A stretch of 32,985 nucleotides of DNA from Methanoculleus sp. Its GTDB lineage: Archaea; Halobacteriota; Methanomicrobia; Methanomicrobiales; Methanomicrobiaceae. The stretch spans positions 1 to 32,985 of the forward strand of contig DSBQ01000016.1 of the NCBI GenBank assembly GCA_011045995.1, written 5' to 3'. Within the stretch, counting starts at the first letter, position 1, and each line of letters starts with the position of its first letter. The notes under the pieces are model-generated. The model was not told the DNA's origin, made no database searches, and was given only the letters and a program-made list of their open reading frames with translations. Made by a program: the position numbers and the translations under genes. Below, in pieces: positions 14,933 to 23,044 of this stretch.

Positions 14933-15684
14933 CCATCGTTGAGAAGGCTTGGCGCGGGGATGCGTTTGTGCATGCTTGCCCGGACCTTGCCGAGGATCAT
15001 CTCCTCGGTGGCGTTTTGGGCCTGCCACCTGTTTGCCTCGAGTGAGGTGAGTGCGGCATCGATCTGGTGATAGGTAAATCCAAGGTCGCTCTCGTCCGAC
15101 TGGCCGGGCCAAAGGCCGGCTGACGGGGTTTTTTCAATGATGGATGCGGGCACCCCCACCTCAGTGGCGCACTCGTAGACACGGGACTTGTACATGTGAA
15201 TGATGGGCTGGATATCGGCGGCATTGTCGCCGTACTTGGTGCAGTAGCCGAGCAGGTACTCGGATTTGTTGGAGGTGCCGCAGACGAGCCCCCCGAGGCG
15301 GTTGGCATGATAATAGAGCAGCGTCATCCTGATGCGGGCCATGAGGTTGCCCTTCAGGTAGGGTGTTTCCTCGTAATCCTCCATCGCCGCAGCAGCATTG
15401 AGGAACGGGGCGATGGGGACGACCCTGAAGGGAATGGCAAAGAGGTCGCAGAGTCTGCGGGCATCATCAATGTCCTCCTGCCGTGTCACCTCTGAGGGGA
15501 GGGAGAGGCCGAGGACATTTCCTCCGCCGACGGCACGGGCACAGAGGGCGGCCGCAAGGGCCGAATCAACGCCGCCGGAGACCCCGATGACGATCCCCTT
15601 GGCACCCGGGGACCAGAGGGTGTGGCGGATCATCTGTTCGATACGTTCGCATTCACATCCGATTTGACAGGTAGTGGTCGTCAT
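14929..15684 (-). CDS. nadE: NAD+ synthetase, ammonia-dependent type
   Basis: This 251-aa protein amidates nicotinate adenine dinucleotide to NAD+ with ATP. It has the pyrophosphatase P-loop SGGVDS (residues 36-41), VCGTSNKSEYLLGYCTKYGD with the family's NKSE segment, and PSAGLWPGQSDESDLG, a signature of NadE. No glutaminase domain is present, and the length is normal for the ammonia-using form. The start ATG at 15684 overlaps the stop codon of the upstream channel gene (ATGA), with GGAGA as ribosome binding site inside that gene, so nadE is translationally coupled to the channel. Confidence 0.93.
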   Translation of the reverse strand: MTTTTCQIGCECERIEQMIRHTLWSPGAKGIVIGVSGGVDSALAAALCARAVGGGNVLGLSLPSEVTRQEDIDDARRLCDLFAIPFRVVPIAPFLNAAAAMEDYEETPYLKGNLMARIRMTLLYYHANRLGGLVCGTSNKSEYLLGYCTKYGDNAADIQPIIHMYKSRVYECATEVGVPASIIEKTPSAGLWPGQSDESDLGFTYHQIDAALTSLEANRWQAQNATEEMILGKVRASMHKRIPAPSLLNDG

Positions 15685-17396
15685 ATGCTTTCTCCTGAGG
15701 TGATTCTGATAAATTTTTTAAGTGCGGGTGGTGTTCCAACCACGATGACCTCGTCGCCCTCCTCCAGCACATAGCCGGGGTCGGGATGGACGAGTGATGA
15801 CCGGCGGGTCCTGACGGCAAGGACCAGTACCCCGGTCTCTTTCTGGAGGGTGCCGATATTCATCCCTCTCCTCTCCTGTATATACGCGGCAGCAATCTTT
15901 CTCCCGTCGGGGAGGGCGATGAGGAGATGGATATGATCGGCAAGGACGATGTTTGCTGCCATAATGCCCCCGAGGCCCGGCGTGTCAGCCACATAATCGG
16001 CGCCTGCCTTATAGAGCTTATCTACCGATTCGGGAGCGTGGGCAGCGGCAAGGATGCGGACCCGAGGGTTCAGGCTGCGTGCCATGAGGGTGGTGAAGAT
16101 ATTCACATCATCATTGTCGGTGCAGATGATGCAGACGGATGCCTCGTGAATCCCCGCTTTGGTAAGGATATCCTCGGACTCCGCGTTTTCATGGAAACCG
16201 GGGACATCCTCCACGTGCGGGTCGATTGCGATCGTGGCTATCCCTTCATTCTTCAGTTCAGCAAAAGCAATGCTCCCGATGCTCCCGTACCCTGCAATGA
16301 CCGCGTTATATCCCTTCTCCATTCCGTTCTTCAGTTCACTGAATCTGAAGTCGAGGATGGCCTTCTCCGTACCCAGCATGAAGAGAATGGTTGATTTGTC
16401 TATCACATCCTCATCCCGGGGTACAACCACGAACTCCGAGCCCTTCCAGTAGGAGAGGACCTCGAAACTGAACCTGTTGGTACGGTTCAGATCACCGATC
16501 GTCGTTCCAACGCACGTATACCCTTCGAGAATGGGGAGCATGAAGATCTTCTTTCGGTCGACGGATGGGCACTCTTCCATGGAATGGATAGTGCAGTAGG
16601 GGTTTTCATCGTAGAGGGTTTCGAAATAGGGTCCGGGTATTGCATAACGGGCAATGTTCTTCCCGGTAATGTTTTTCGGGGAGAGCACATATTCGGCCCC
16701 GGCAAACCGGAGGAACCGGTCATAGGAATGGTGGTCGGCGATGGAGATGATCTTTGCTTTCGTCCGGTCTCTTATGCCGAGGATGATCTTTGCAGAGGTG
16801 TGTTCGTCCTCGCAGAGGATGACGGCGGCAGCCTGTTCGATATGGGCGCTGGTCCAGGTATGGTCATCGTTATAATCGCCCCATATGATGGAGAGGGCGG
16901 CCCTTCGCATCGAGAGGGCTTCTCGGGCCTCATCGATGTTCTCCTCGACAAGCACGATGTCGCCGGAGGATACCTGGAGCATCTCCATGAGCGAGCGGGC
17001 TGTCCCGGAAAACCCTACGATGATTACATGGTCGTGAATGTTCCTGTTGATCGTCCTCGGCGGCGTTCGCTGGAAGAGCTTTTCCAGGTAGGGGGCAAAG
17101 AGGGCCGGCACGATGAGAAGGACGGTCATAACCCCGGTGAACATGATGAGAATTATCAGGGTGATGGTCAGTTCACTCTCGACGGGGAAAGGAATGCCGT
17201 ACCCGACGGTGGTGATCGTCATGATGACGAAGTAGACGGCATCCAGAAGGGTGAAGGGGACATGCTCCACATAGCGGACGATGACATAGGTTGCCAGTGA
17301 ATACAGGATGATCTGGACGAGGAGGATGAGTACATAAAGACGGAGGCGGCGGTCGGGGAAGACACCGGTGATGAGACGGTGCAGCCGCCGGATCAC
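15681..17396 (-). CDS. Two-helix potassium channel with tandem RCK (TrkA-type) domains
   Basis: This 571-aa protein has two membrane helices (about residues 17-42 and 75-105) around a pore loop with the K+ filter TVGYG (residues 63-67). Two cytoplasmic RCK modules follow. The first starts at VIIVGFSGTA (about 122), and its TrkA-C part contains GTTIGDLN. The second starts at AVIAGYGSIGS (about 362), and its TrkA-C part contains MNIGTL and LEEGDEVIVVGTP. The open frame extends to an ATG at 17498 inside the neighbouring gene, but GTG at 17396 is chosen because GGAGGTG lies five bases upstream and the hydrophobic region begins shortly after. The start overlaps the stop of the thiolase gene (GTGA). 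Carrying two RCK units in one chain is like GsuK-type channels, whose gating responds to NAD and calcium. Ligands here are not proven. Confidence 0.9.
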   Translation of the reverse strand: MIRRLHRLITGVFPDRRLRLYVLILLVQIILYSLATYVIVRYVEHVPFTLLDAVYFVIMTITTVGYGIPFPVESELTITLIILIMFTGVMTVLLIVPALFAPYLEKLFQRTPPRTINRNIHDHVIIVGFSGTARSLMEMLQVSSGDIVLVEENIDEAREALSMRRAALSIIWGDYNDDHTWTSAHIEQAAAVILCEDEHTSAKIILGIRDRTKAKIISIADHHSYDRFLRFAGAEYVLSPKNITGKNIARYAIPGPYFETLYDENPYCTIHSMEECPSVDRKKIFMLPILEGYTCVGTTIGDLNRTNRFSFEVLSYWKGSEFVVVPRDEDVIDKSTILFMLGTEKAILDFRFSELKNGMEKGYNAVIAGYGSIGSIAFAELKNEGIATIAIDPHVEDVPGFHENAESEDILTKAGIHEASVCIICTDNDDVNIFTTLMARSLNPRVRILAAAHAPESVDKLYKAGADYVADTPGLGGIMAANIVLADHIHLLIALPDGRKIAAAYIQERRGMNIGTLQKETGVLVLAVRTRRSSLVHPDPGYVLEEGDEVIVVGTPPALKKFIRITSGESI

Positions 17397-18280
17397 TTCT
17401 TCACCTCCTTTAGCACAGCACAGCTGCGGCACGGCCCGAAGGTCGGCTCCCCGCATTCGCTGCAGATGACCGTCGTCATGGCAGACTCCTTCCCGCACCC
17501 GGCAAGGTCGTCCCTCAGGCCCAGGAGGGCAAATTTGGTGGACGGGTGCAGCCAGGAATACTCATCGAGCAGGCGGCGGACATCACCCCGCAGGGCGTTA
17601 TGTGCGTAGGGACATCCCCTGTCGGCGAGAGGGCCGACGGTGATGTGCGAATAAAGTGCCACCTCGCGCCCCGGGACGGCCTCGAAGGGGCGGATACGCG
17701 GCACCATCCCCTCCGCGGGTTTTGGTGTCATCGTCAGGCGCTCCGTGTCGCCGCGAAGCACGTTCATCATGACCGACTGCGCCTCGTCATCGAGGGTAAA
17801 CCCAAAGGCCACCTTTGTGCATCCTGCCTCGCGGGCTACCCTGTTCAGAAGCCGTCGGCGCAGCACCCCGCACCATGAGCAGGACCGCTGGTCTCCCCTG
17901 TGGGCGACGATCGCGTCGATCGTCGTTGCATACTCGTCCGCGAACGAGGCCGTCGTCCACGGGATGTCATAGCGGCGGGCAAGCTTCTCTGCCTGCGAGA
18001 CGTCACGGTACCCGGCGATGCCCTCATCGATGGTGATGGCGAGTAGATCCAGGTCCCTTCGCCGGGAAAAATGCGTGGCGAGAAAATGGAGCAGAACTGC
18101 TGAATCCTTCCCTCCTGAAAGGGCAATGCCTATGGTGTCCGCCGGTTGTATCCAGCCGTGATGACGGATGCTCCGTTTTGCCCGTGCCTCAACACTTGCG
18201 AGAAAATGACGTTCACAGAGGTGAAGCCCGGAATATCGCTGAAAAATGACTGCCTCTCGTCGGCATTTGGAACACTGCAT
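17393..18280 (-). CDS. TtuA/Ncs6-like tRNA 2-thiolation enzyme (TIGR00269 type)
   Basis: This 295-aa protein is an ATP-dependent thiolase of the PP-loop family that likely thiolates a tRNA uridine. It has an N-terminal zinc finger (C3, C6, C22, H25), the PP-loop SGGKDS (residues 55-60), a CSWC pair near residue 135 and a later GCPY cysteine, the three cysteines that hold the catalytic 4Fe-4S cluster in TtuA. LDDEAQ follows the nucleotide-binding region, and a C-terminal zinc finger (CSEC then CRSC) is present. The motif normally reading GHNLDDEAQ is here GFTLDDEAQ. A TTG at 18292 could extend the protein by four residues, but ATG 18280 gives the expected MQCSKC start. The stop overlaps the channel start. 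The exact tRNA position is inferred from the family. Confidence 0.85.
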   Translation of the reverse strand: MQCSKCRREAVIFQRYSGLHLCERHFLASVEARAKRSIRHHGWIQPADTIGIALSGGKDSAVLLHFLATHFSRRRDLDLLAITIDEGIAGYRDVSQAEKLARRYDIPWTTASFADEYATTIDAIVAHRGDQRSCSWCGVLRRRLLNRVAREAGCTKVAFGFTLDDEAQSVMMNVLRGDTERLTMTPKPAEGMVPRIRPFEAVPGREVALYSHITVGPLADRGCPYAHNALRGDVRRLLDEYSWLHPSTKFALLGLRDDLAGCGKESAMTTVICSECGEPTFGPCRSCAVLKEVKK

Positions 18281-18297
18281 GGCTGATATCAATCAAA

Positions 18298-18305
18298 GAT
18301 ATATC
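18298..18305. promoter_or_regulatory. Palindromic TATA element between the thiolase and rio2 genes
   Basis: GATATATC is its own complement and lies in the 54-bp spacer between divergent genes. It is about 33 bp from the rio2 ATG and about 22 bp from the thiolase ATG, so it fits a leaderless start for rio2 better than for the thiolase. No ribosome binding site is seen before either gene. Confidence 0.4.
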
Positions 18306-18334
18306 ATCTTCCGTGATAAACCCATACGTACACA

Positions 18335-19192
18335 ATGCCTCTTGATGCCGACGATATCCGGGAACTTCACCGGTTCGAGATAAAGATACTTCTTGCCCTT
18401 GAACGCCTGATGAAACGGTACCGCTGGGTGCCGGAGGATGTGCTCAGGCACCGGACGGGGCTGTCGGCATCGGAACTCGAGTACCGGCTGGGGCACCTGA
18501 TGAATATTGATATGGTCAAATCCAGTTCGGTGCCCTACAAGGGATACCAGCTGGTCTTCAGGGGCTTCGATGCCCTCGCCCTGCATGCCGTGAGCCGGAA
18601 GGGGTCGGTGACGGCCCTCGGGTGCCAGCTCGGCGTCGGCAAGGAGGCCGTCGTCTACGAAGGGATGGGTCTCGGGCCGGTGGCGCTGAAGTTCCACCGG
18701 GTGGGGCAGCAGTCCTTCCAGACGGTCCGGCGATCACGGACCTATATGCCGGAGTACCGCCATTTCCCGTGGATCTTCGCGTCAAGTTTTTCTGCACGGC
18801 AGGAGTATGATGCCTTACGTGCCCTCCACGGCGAGATTGCGGTGCCGGTTCCGGTGGATTTCAACCGGAACCTGATTGTCATGACGTATATCCATGGATG
18901 CCCGGTAGCTCAGGCGACCCTTGAAAACCCCGCCGATGTCTTTGAAGAAGTGATGGAGAACGTGAGGGGCGCTTATGCCCTCGGGTATATTCACGGTGAC
19001 CTCTCGGAGTTCAATGTCATGGTCGACGGGAAGCAGGCATGGATCATCGACTGGCCGCAGTGGATGGACCCCGCCCACCCTTCGGCAGATGAGATCCTCC
19101 GCCGTGATGTTACCAATGTATGCACCTATTTTTCCCGCAAATATCAGCTTGACATGTCCGTGGAGGAGACCCTTGAACGGGTGGTCGGTTGA
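18335..19192 (+). CDS. rio2: RIO2-type atypical serine kinase/ATPase
   Basis: This 285-aa protein has an N-terminal winged helix (about residues 10-85) typical of RIO2, followed by the RIO kinase core. Visible are the phosphate-binding loop GVGKEAVVYEG (about 105-115), the ATP-binding lysine in VALKFHR, the catalytic loop YIHGDLSEFNVMV (D and N) and the metal-binding IIDWPQW, where many RIO2 proteins have IDFPQ. RIO2 acts in late maturation of the small ribosomal subunit. The 286-codon length is normal. No ribosome binding site precedes the ATG and a TATA element lies about 33 bp upstream, so the message is probably leaderless. The stop codon overlaps the start of the DUF460 gene. Confidence 0.92.
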   Translation: MPLDADDIRELHRFEIKILLALERLMKRYRWVPEDVLRHRTGLSASELEYRLGHLMNIDMVKSSSVPYKGYQLVFRGFDALALHAVSRKGSVTALGCQLGVGKEAVVYEGMGLGPVALKFHRVGQQSFQTVRRSRTYMPEYRHFPWIFASSFSARQEYDALRALHGEIAVPVPVDFNRNLIVMTYIHGCPVAQATLENPADVFEEVMENVRGAYALGYIHGDLSEFNVMVDGKQAWIIDWPQWMDPAHPSADEILRRDVTNVCTYFSRKYQLDMSVEETLERVVG

Positions 19193-21126
19193 AAGTATTC
19201 GGGATTGACATCATCAGGGGGTCTGTCCGTTCACGGACAAAGCGCCCGTATTTTGCCCTCGTACAACGGGTGGACGGAGGGGAGGTCTCCGTAAGCGAGG
19301 TCTCGCTCTACCGTCTCCTGCGGGTAGTTGCCGACGAGGAGCCCGACATCCTCGCCGTCGATTCCGTGCAGGAACTTGCCCCCACGATACAGGATCTCTT
19401 TTCCATTCTTCAGGCGCTGCCGCCAACAACGATGCTTGTCCAGTCGACCGGCGGGGAGAAGCAGGAATCCCTCCCCCGCATTGCCGGGCGCTATAACCTG
19501 AAGTTCAATAAATACGACCCCTATGCCGAGGCCCGGGCGTCCGCCCATGTCGCCGAACTGGGGGGCGGGGCCGAGGTGATCGCCTTTGAAAACACCTGCG
19601 ACATCATCGTCTCCCGCGGCCGTTCCCTCGGCAAGGGGGGGTGGAGCCAGAACCGGTATGCCCGCAAGGTGCACGGTGCCGTCCGGCAGACGGGGCATGA
19701 CGTGGAGGCCGTCCTCGACCGTGAAGGGCTCTCCTACACCCGGCACGAGGTGAAGGCGTTCGGGGGGCTTGGCCGCGTCCACTTCGAGGTGGCCGCACCA
19801 AGAGAGGACGTCCCGGTCAGGAACATGCGCCTGCCGGATGTGCAGGTGAAGGTCTCGGGCCGCAGGCTCGACCGGCTGCGCTACCGCCCTCTTTCCTCTG
19901 GCAGGAGGTACCTTATCGTGGGCATCGATCCGGGTACGACGGTGGGTCTCGCCGCCCTCTCGCTCGACGGCGAACTCATCTGCCAGACGAGCTCCCGGCA
20001 GATGGCGATGCCGGACGTGATCGAATCCCTGTATAAATCGGGAAAACCCCTTGTCGTCGCAACCGACGTCTCCCCCATGCCCGCATCGGTGGAACGGATA
20101 CGGCGTGCGTTTGCCGCGGTCGCGTATACGCCGAAAGGGGACATATCTGTGGAGGAGAAAAAGGCGCTCTGTGAGGGGTACCCGTACCACAATGACCATG
20201 AACGCGATTCGCTTGCGGCCGCGGTCACCGCGTACCGCCATTATCAGGGCAAGTTCAGGAATATCGCCAAACGGGTTCCCCCCGGCTCGGACCTTGATGA
20301 GATCCGGGCAGGCGTGGTCCGCGGTCTGCCCCTCGAGCAGATACTCGGCAGAAAGGCAGTGCCCGCCGTGGGGGAGGAGGTGGAAGAGCGTGAAGAAGTG
20401 GTTCCCGGCCCGCGGGATGACCGGCTCCTCCAGCTCGACGGGATGGTCAAGTCCCTCAGGGTTCATGTCGCCGACCTTCAGGAGGTGAATGCGGAAAAGG
20501 ACCGGGAGATCGCCCGCCTGAAGGCGCTGATCGGAAAGGAACGGAGCCGGCAGGCACGGGACCTGAAGAAGGAGGCGGAGATCGCAAAGCGGGATGAGAT
20601 CGTAACGAACGTAAAAAAACAGCTCCGGCGGGAGGAGCGCAGGACAAAGAAGCTCGTCCGTCAGGTGGAGCGGCTCCGCCGCCTCTCCGCCCGGCAGGCG
20701 GGGGAGGACCGGCTGGCGGTCAAGGTGCTCCCATCGCTCAGCCGTGACGGGGTGCGGACGGTGGAAGGGGACCTCGGGATTGGTGAAGGTGATGTGCTGT
20801 ACGTAAAGTCAACCGCAGGATGGGGGACCGGTCTCCTCGACCTCCTGGGGGAGACGGGGATGCGGGCACTGCTGGCCCGTGACCATGATGCCCGTCTGGA
20901 GGCGGCGTTTCTCGAACACGGGCTTGTAGTTTTGGATGCCGGGGCGGCAGGTGTCGAGGTCCGCGGGCGGGTCGGGTCGGTCCCCACGGAGGGGCTCGAA
21001 GCAGAGGAGGCCCGCTGGGAAGGGCGCCGCGCGGCATGGACAAAGGAGAAGAAATCAGAGATGATCGAGTCAATATACAAGGAATACCTCAGCGAACGTG
21101 AACGGGAGGTGAAACGGCATGGATGA
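19189..21126 (+). CDS. DUF460 family RNase H-like protein with coiled coil
   Basis: This 645-aa archaeal protein of unknown function is recognised as DUF460. It starts with FGIDI (residues 4-8) and has a second actin/RNase H-like motif IVGIDPGTTVGLAAL near residues 243-257. Further acidic residues occur in VVATDVSPMP and in the NDHERDSLAAA segment near residue 340, which resembles the active-site end of RuvC/YqgF-type nucleases. A long, highly charged coiled coil covers about residues 410-510, followed by a C-terminal domain. The start is TTG at 19189, overlapping the rio2 stop (TTGA), with GGGTGGT just upstream. It overlaps thiL by eight bases. Nuclease activity is inferred from the fold only. 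Confidence 0.85.
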   Translation: MKVFGIDIIRGSVRSRTKRPYFALVQRVDGGEVSVSEVSLYRLLRVVADEEPDILAVDSVQELAPTIQDLFSILQALPPTTMLVQSTGGEKQESLPRIAGRYNLKFNKYDPYAEARASAHVAELGGGAEVIAFENTCDIIVSRGRSLGKGGWSQNRYARKVHGAVRQTGHDVEAVLDREGLSYTRHEVKAFGGLGRVHFEVAAPREDVPVRNMRLPDVQVKVSGRRLDRLRYRPLSSGRRYLIVGIDPGTTVGLAALSLDGELICQTSSRQMAMPDVIESLYKSGKPLVVATDVSPMPASVERIRRAFAAVAYTPKGDISVEEKKALCEGYPYHNDHERDSLAAAVTAYRHYQGKFRNIAKRVPPGSDLDEIRAGVVRGLPLEQILGRKAVPAVGEEVEEREEVVPGPRDDRLLQLDGMVKSLRVHVADLQEVNAEKDREIARLKALIGKERSRQARDLKKEAEIAKRDEIVTNVKKQLRREERRTKKLVRQVERLRRLSARQAGEDRLAVKVLPSLSRDGVRTVEGDLGIGEGDVLYVKSTAGWGTGLLDLLGETGMRALLARDHDARLEAAFLEHGLVVLDAGAAGVEVRGRVGSVPTEGLEAEEARWEGRRAAWTKEKKSEMIESIYKEYLSEREREVKRHG

Positions 21127-22024
21127 CCGCGATCTCGTGAAGGTGGTGGCGGACGTGATAGGGGCGGACCGGACGGCGGACGACTGCGCCGTCATACCGT
21201 TTGGTGACGAGGTGCTTGTCCTCTCCACGGACATGCTCCACGAGACCACCGATTTTCCGGTGGGGATGACGGACTATGAACGGGGGTGGATGGCCGCCGC
21301 CGTGACCATCTCCGACATCGCCTCGATGGGTGCCGCCCCCGTGGCGCTCGTCCTTGCGGCAGGCCTCGACCGGCCGGAGCGCCTCCGGGGGATTACGACG
21401 GGGGCAGATGACTGCTGCACCGAATACGGGTGCCAACTGGTAGGGGGCGACGTCGATGCCCATGACGAGTGCACGCTTGTTTCCACCGGCCTCGGGAGGG
21501 TGGCGGCAAAACACCTCGTCCGCCGGACCGGGGCCGTGCCGGGCGACGTTGTCGGGGTGGTGGGGGCCTGCGGGTGCGCCCAGGCGGGGCTGGACGGCTT
21601 CCCTGATCACTGGAAGGCGCTCGTCATGCCCCGTCCCCGTGTCCGCGAGGGGCAGGCCCTCGGCACGGCCGGGGCGACCGCGATGATGGACATCTCCGAT
21701 GGCCTTGCCCTCTCCCTGCACGACCTCGCAGCGGCCTCCGGCGTCGGCATCGAAGTGCTGATGAAGGGCGTCCCCCTCCCTGCGGGGGTGCCGGAACCGG
21801 CAGCATCACAGTACGCCCTCTTCGGCGGGGGGGACTTTGGGCTCCTCTTCACCTGCCCCCCGGCCTGCTGGCCGGCGCCCGGGGTGGACGGCGTTATCAT
21901 CGGGCGTGTGGTGGAAGGAGCGGGGGTCCTCCTGGACGGGAAGCCGCTACCCGCCCGGGGATATGCTCACCGGTGGGATGGTGGTGATGGATATGATGAC
22001 GGGAATGCTGTACATAGCGGCTGA
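21119..22024 (+). CDS. thiL: Thiamine-monophosphate kinase
   Basis: This 301-aa protein phosphorylates thiamine monophosphate to thiamine diphosphate, the last step in coenzyme synthesis. Characteristic segments are DDCAVIPFGDEVLVLSTDM, AVTISDIASMGAAPVAL, LVGGDVDAHDE and MMDISDGLALSLHDLA, which carry the aspartates that hold Mg-ATP in this family. The later FGGGDFGLLFTC matches the usual GGEDYELLF with the acidic residues partly changed (GGGDFG). The ATG at 21119 has GGAGGTG seven bases upstream, inside the end of the DUF460 gene. The last 15 residues are Gly/Asp-rich and may be poorly ordered. Confidence 0.9.
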   Translation: MDDRDLVKVVADVIGADRTADDCAVIPFGDEVLVLSTDMLHETTDFPVGMTDYERGWMAAAVTISDIASMGAAPVALVLAAGLDRPERLRGITTGADDCCTEYGCQLVGGDVDAHDECTLVSTGLGRVAAKHLVRRTGAVPGDVVGVVGACGCAQAGLDGFPDHWKALVMPRPRVREGQALGTAGATAMMDISDGLALSLHDLAAASGVGIEVLMKGVPLPAGVPEPAASQYALFGGGDFGLLFTCPPACWPAPGVDGVIIGRVVEGAGVLLDGKPLPARGYAHRWDGGDGYDDGNAVHSG

Positions 22025-22087
22025 TCGTCAGGGATGGGTTTTCCTGGTGGCCAGGGTGTCGGGCATTCCTGCCCGGGCACGTAGTAA

Positions 22088-22096
22088 TTTATAATA
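22088..22096 (+). promoter_or_regulatory. Candidate TATA-box before the orphan membrane protein
   Basis: TTTATAATA lies about 85 bp before the ATG at 22173 in the 148-bp spacer after thiL. It would start transcription near 22118 and give a leader of about 55 bases containing GGTGAGG. This is the only AT-rich patch in the spacer. Confidence 0.4.
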
Positions 22097-22172
22097 CATC
22101 TCTCTATTCTCATCATGGTCCGGGTGCGGAGGGTTTGTCGTCGTATCCGGGTGATGGGTTGACGGTGAGGGT

Positions 22173-22625
22173 ATGCCCGGTCAGGCAGGAGATGGCCTCT
22201 ACAATAACGCCCGGGTCCTTGCAATGGTCCCGGCTCTCTCGGTGATGGCAGACTACTCGCTCACGTTCCATTATGCGCAGGACATTGGTGAGGTTCTGCA
22301 GTACGAATTCTCGCCGTTTGTCAGGTTCGCCGCCGGGTACGGGATAGTCCCAATGGCGATTGTCGCCCTGGTGATCGTATACTACCTCCTCTCCTATGGC
22401 GCACTGCGGGCGTTGTGCGGGACCTGTGTCTATCCGTTTGCCGTCGGCATTCTTGTAACGGTCTCCCTCACCCATCTGATGGGGGGCTTTTCCTGGCTGG
22501 TGCGCCTTCCCTTCTGTTCCTATATGGTGCACGGTCTTACCATCATGACCCTGCTTCTTGCCGGAGCGGGCCTCATCTGGGGGCTCTTTCGTTGTCCTGC
22601 CCAGATGAAGTTCGGGCGCTCGTGA
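22173..22625 (+). CDS. Hypothetical membrane protein, 150 aa
   Basis: I do not recognise this protein with certainty. It has about three or four membrane helices: a weak one near residues 14-26, then about 56-80 (VPMAIVALVIVYYLLSYGAL), 88-105 (PFAVGILVTVSLTHLM) and 115-140 (MVHGLTIMTLLLAGAGLIWG). ADYSLTFHYAQ followed by YEFSPFVRFA recalls the pattern D-x2-LT-x(n)-E-x-P of small DUF5658-like archaeal membrane proteins, but this is only a resemblance. ATG 22173 is the first start after an in-frame stop, with GGTGAGG two bases upstream. ATG 22244 is an alternative start. No operon partner is present. Confidence 0.6.
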   Translation: MPGQAGDGLYNNARVLAMVPALSVMADYSLTFHYAQDIGEVLQYEFSPFVRFAAGYGIVPMAIVALVIVYYLLSYGALRALCGTCVYPFAVGILVTVSLTHLMGGFSWLVRLPFCSYMVHGLTIMTLLLAGAGLIWGLFRCPAQMKFGRS

Positions 22626-22778
22626 TGGGATGAAGGGGGATACTCCCTCAATTCTGTCCCCGCCGTTCCGGTACTCCATTGAAACGGGGGATGTGCCCCT
22701 GAAGGATGATTACTGACGGCAGAGGTCGAACTATGTTTCTGGCCCTGAAGGGGATGAGGGGGGAGAACCAGACGATTC

Positions 22779-22785
22779 TTTTTTT
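22779..22785 (+). terminator. Oligo-T stretch downstream of the membrane protein gene
   Basis: Seven T lie about 155 bases after the stop codon at 22625 in an otherwise empty 268-base spacer. It could end transcription of the orphan membrane protein gene, but the distance is long. Confidence 0.3.
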
Positions 22786-22884
22786 GATGAACACGCAGGT
22801 GGCGGATGATCACACGCGGGTATCCGGCCGGCTGCCGCTGCCGCCTGAACCGGAAGGAAAAAAACACCCCTTTGGGCGTAAAAT

Positions 22885-22891
22885 AAAAAAA
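22885..22891 (-). terminator. Oligo-T terminator of the tRNA-Ala gene
   Basis: On the minus strand the tRNA 3' end is followed after two bases by T7 and then ATTTTA, a standard archaeal tRNA terminator. Confidence 0.6.
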
Positions 22892-22893
22892 TA

Positions 22894-22965
22894 TGGACCT
22901 GGCGGGATTTGAACCCGCGGCCTCTACGTTGCGAACGTAGCGATCTACCCCTGATCTACAAGCCC
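22894..22965 (-). tRNA. tRNA-Ala (CGC)
   Basis: The 72-nt cloverleaf folds completely: a 7-bp acceptor stem with the G3-U70 wobble that identifies alanine tRNAs, a 4-bp D stem GATC/GATC, an anticodon stem CTACG/CGTAG with loop TTCGCAA (anticodon CGC), and a T stem GCGGG/CCCGC with loop TTCAAAT. The discriminator base is A. CCA is not encoded and there is no intron. It reads codon GCG. It lies 79 bp downstream of tfb on the same strand. Confidence 0.95.
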
Positions 22966-23044
22966 TCTGAAGAATCTTTCAGCGGTTCTGCACCGGGTCC
23001 GGTGTCAGTCGTCCAAAATAGTATTGGTGTGGGGGAATATCAAT

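Noticed and set aside
17397-17498. Extension of the potassium channel by 34 residues to an ATG at 17498
   Set aside because: The extension lies inside the thiolase gene, encodes a Cys/Arg-rich shadow sequence, and the GTG at 17396 has an ideal ribosome binding site.
19231-20466. 411-codon open frame antisense to the DUF460 gene
   Set aside because: It is a shadow of the DUF460 coding frame, rich in His, Arg and Gly, with no ribosome binding site.
22706-22912. 68-codon open frame before tRNA-Ala
   Set aside because: It runs into the tRNA gene, includes the tRNA terminator and has no protein-like pattern.
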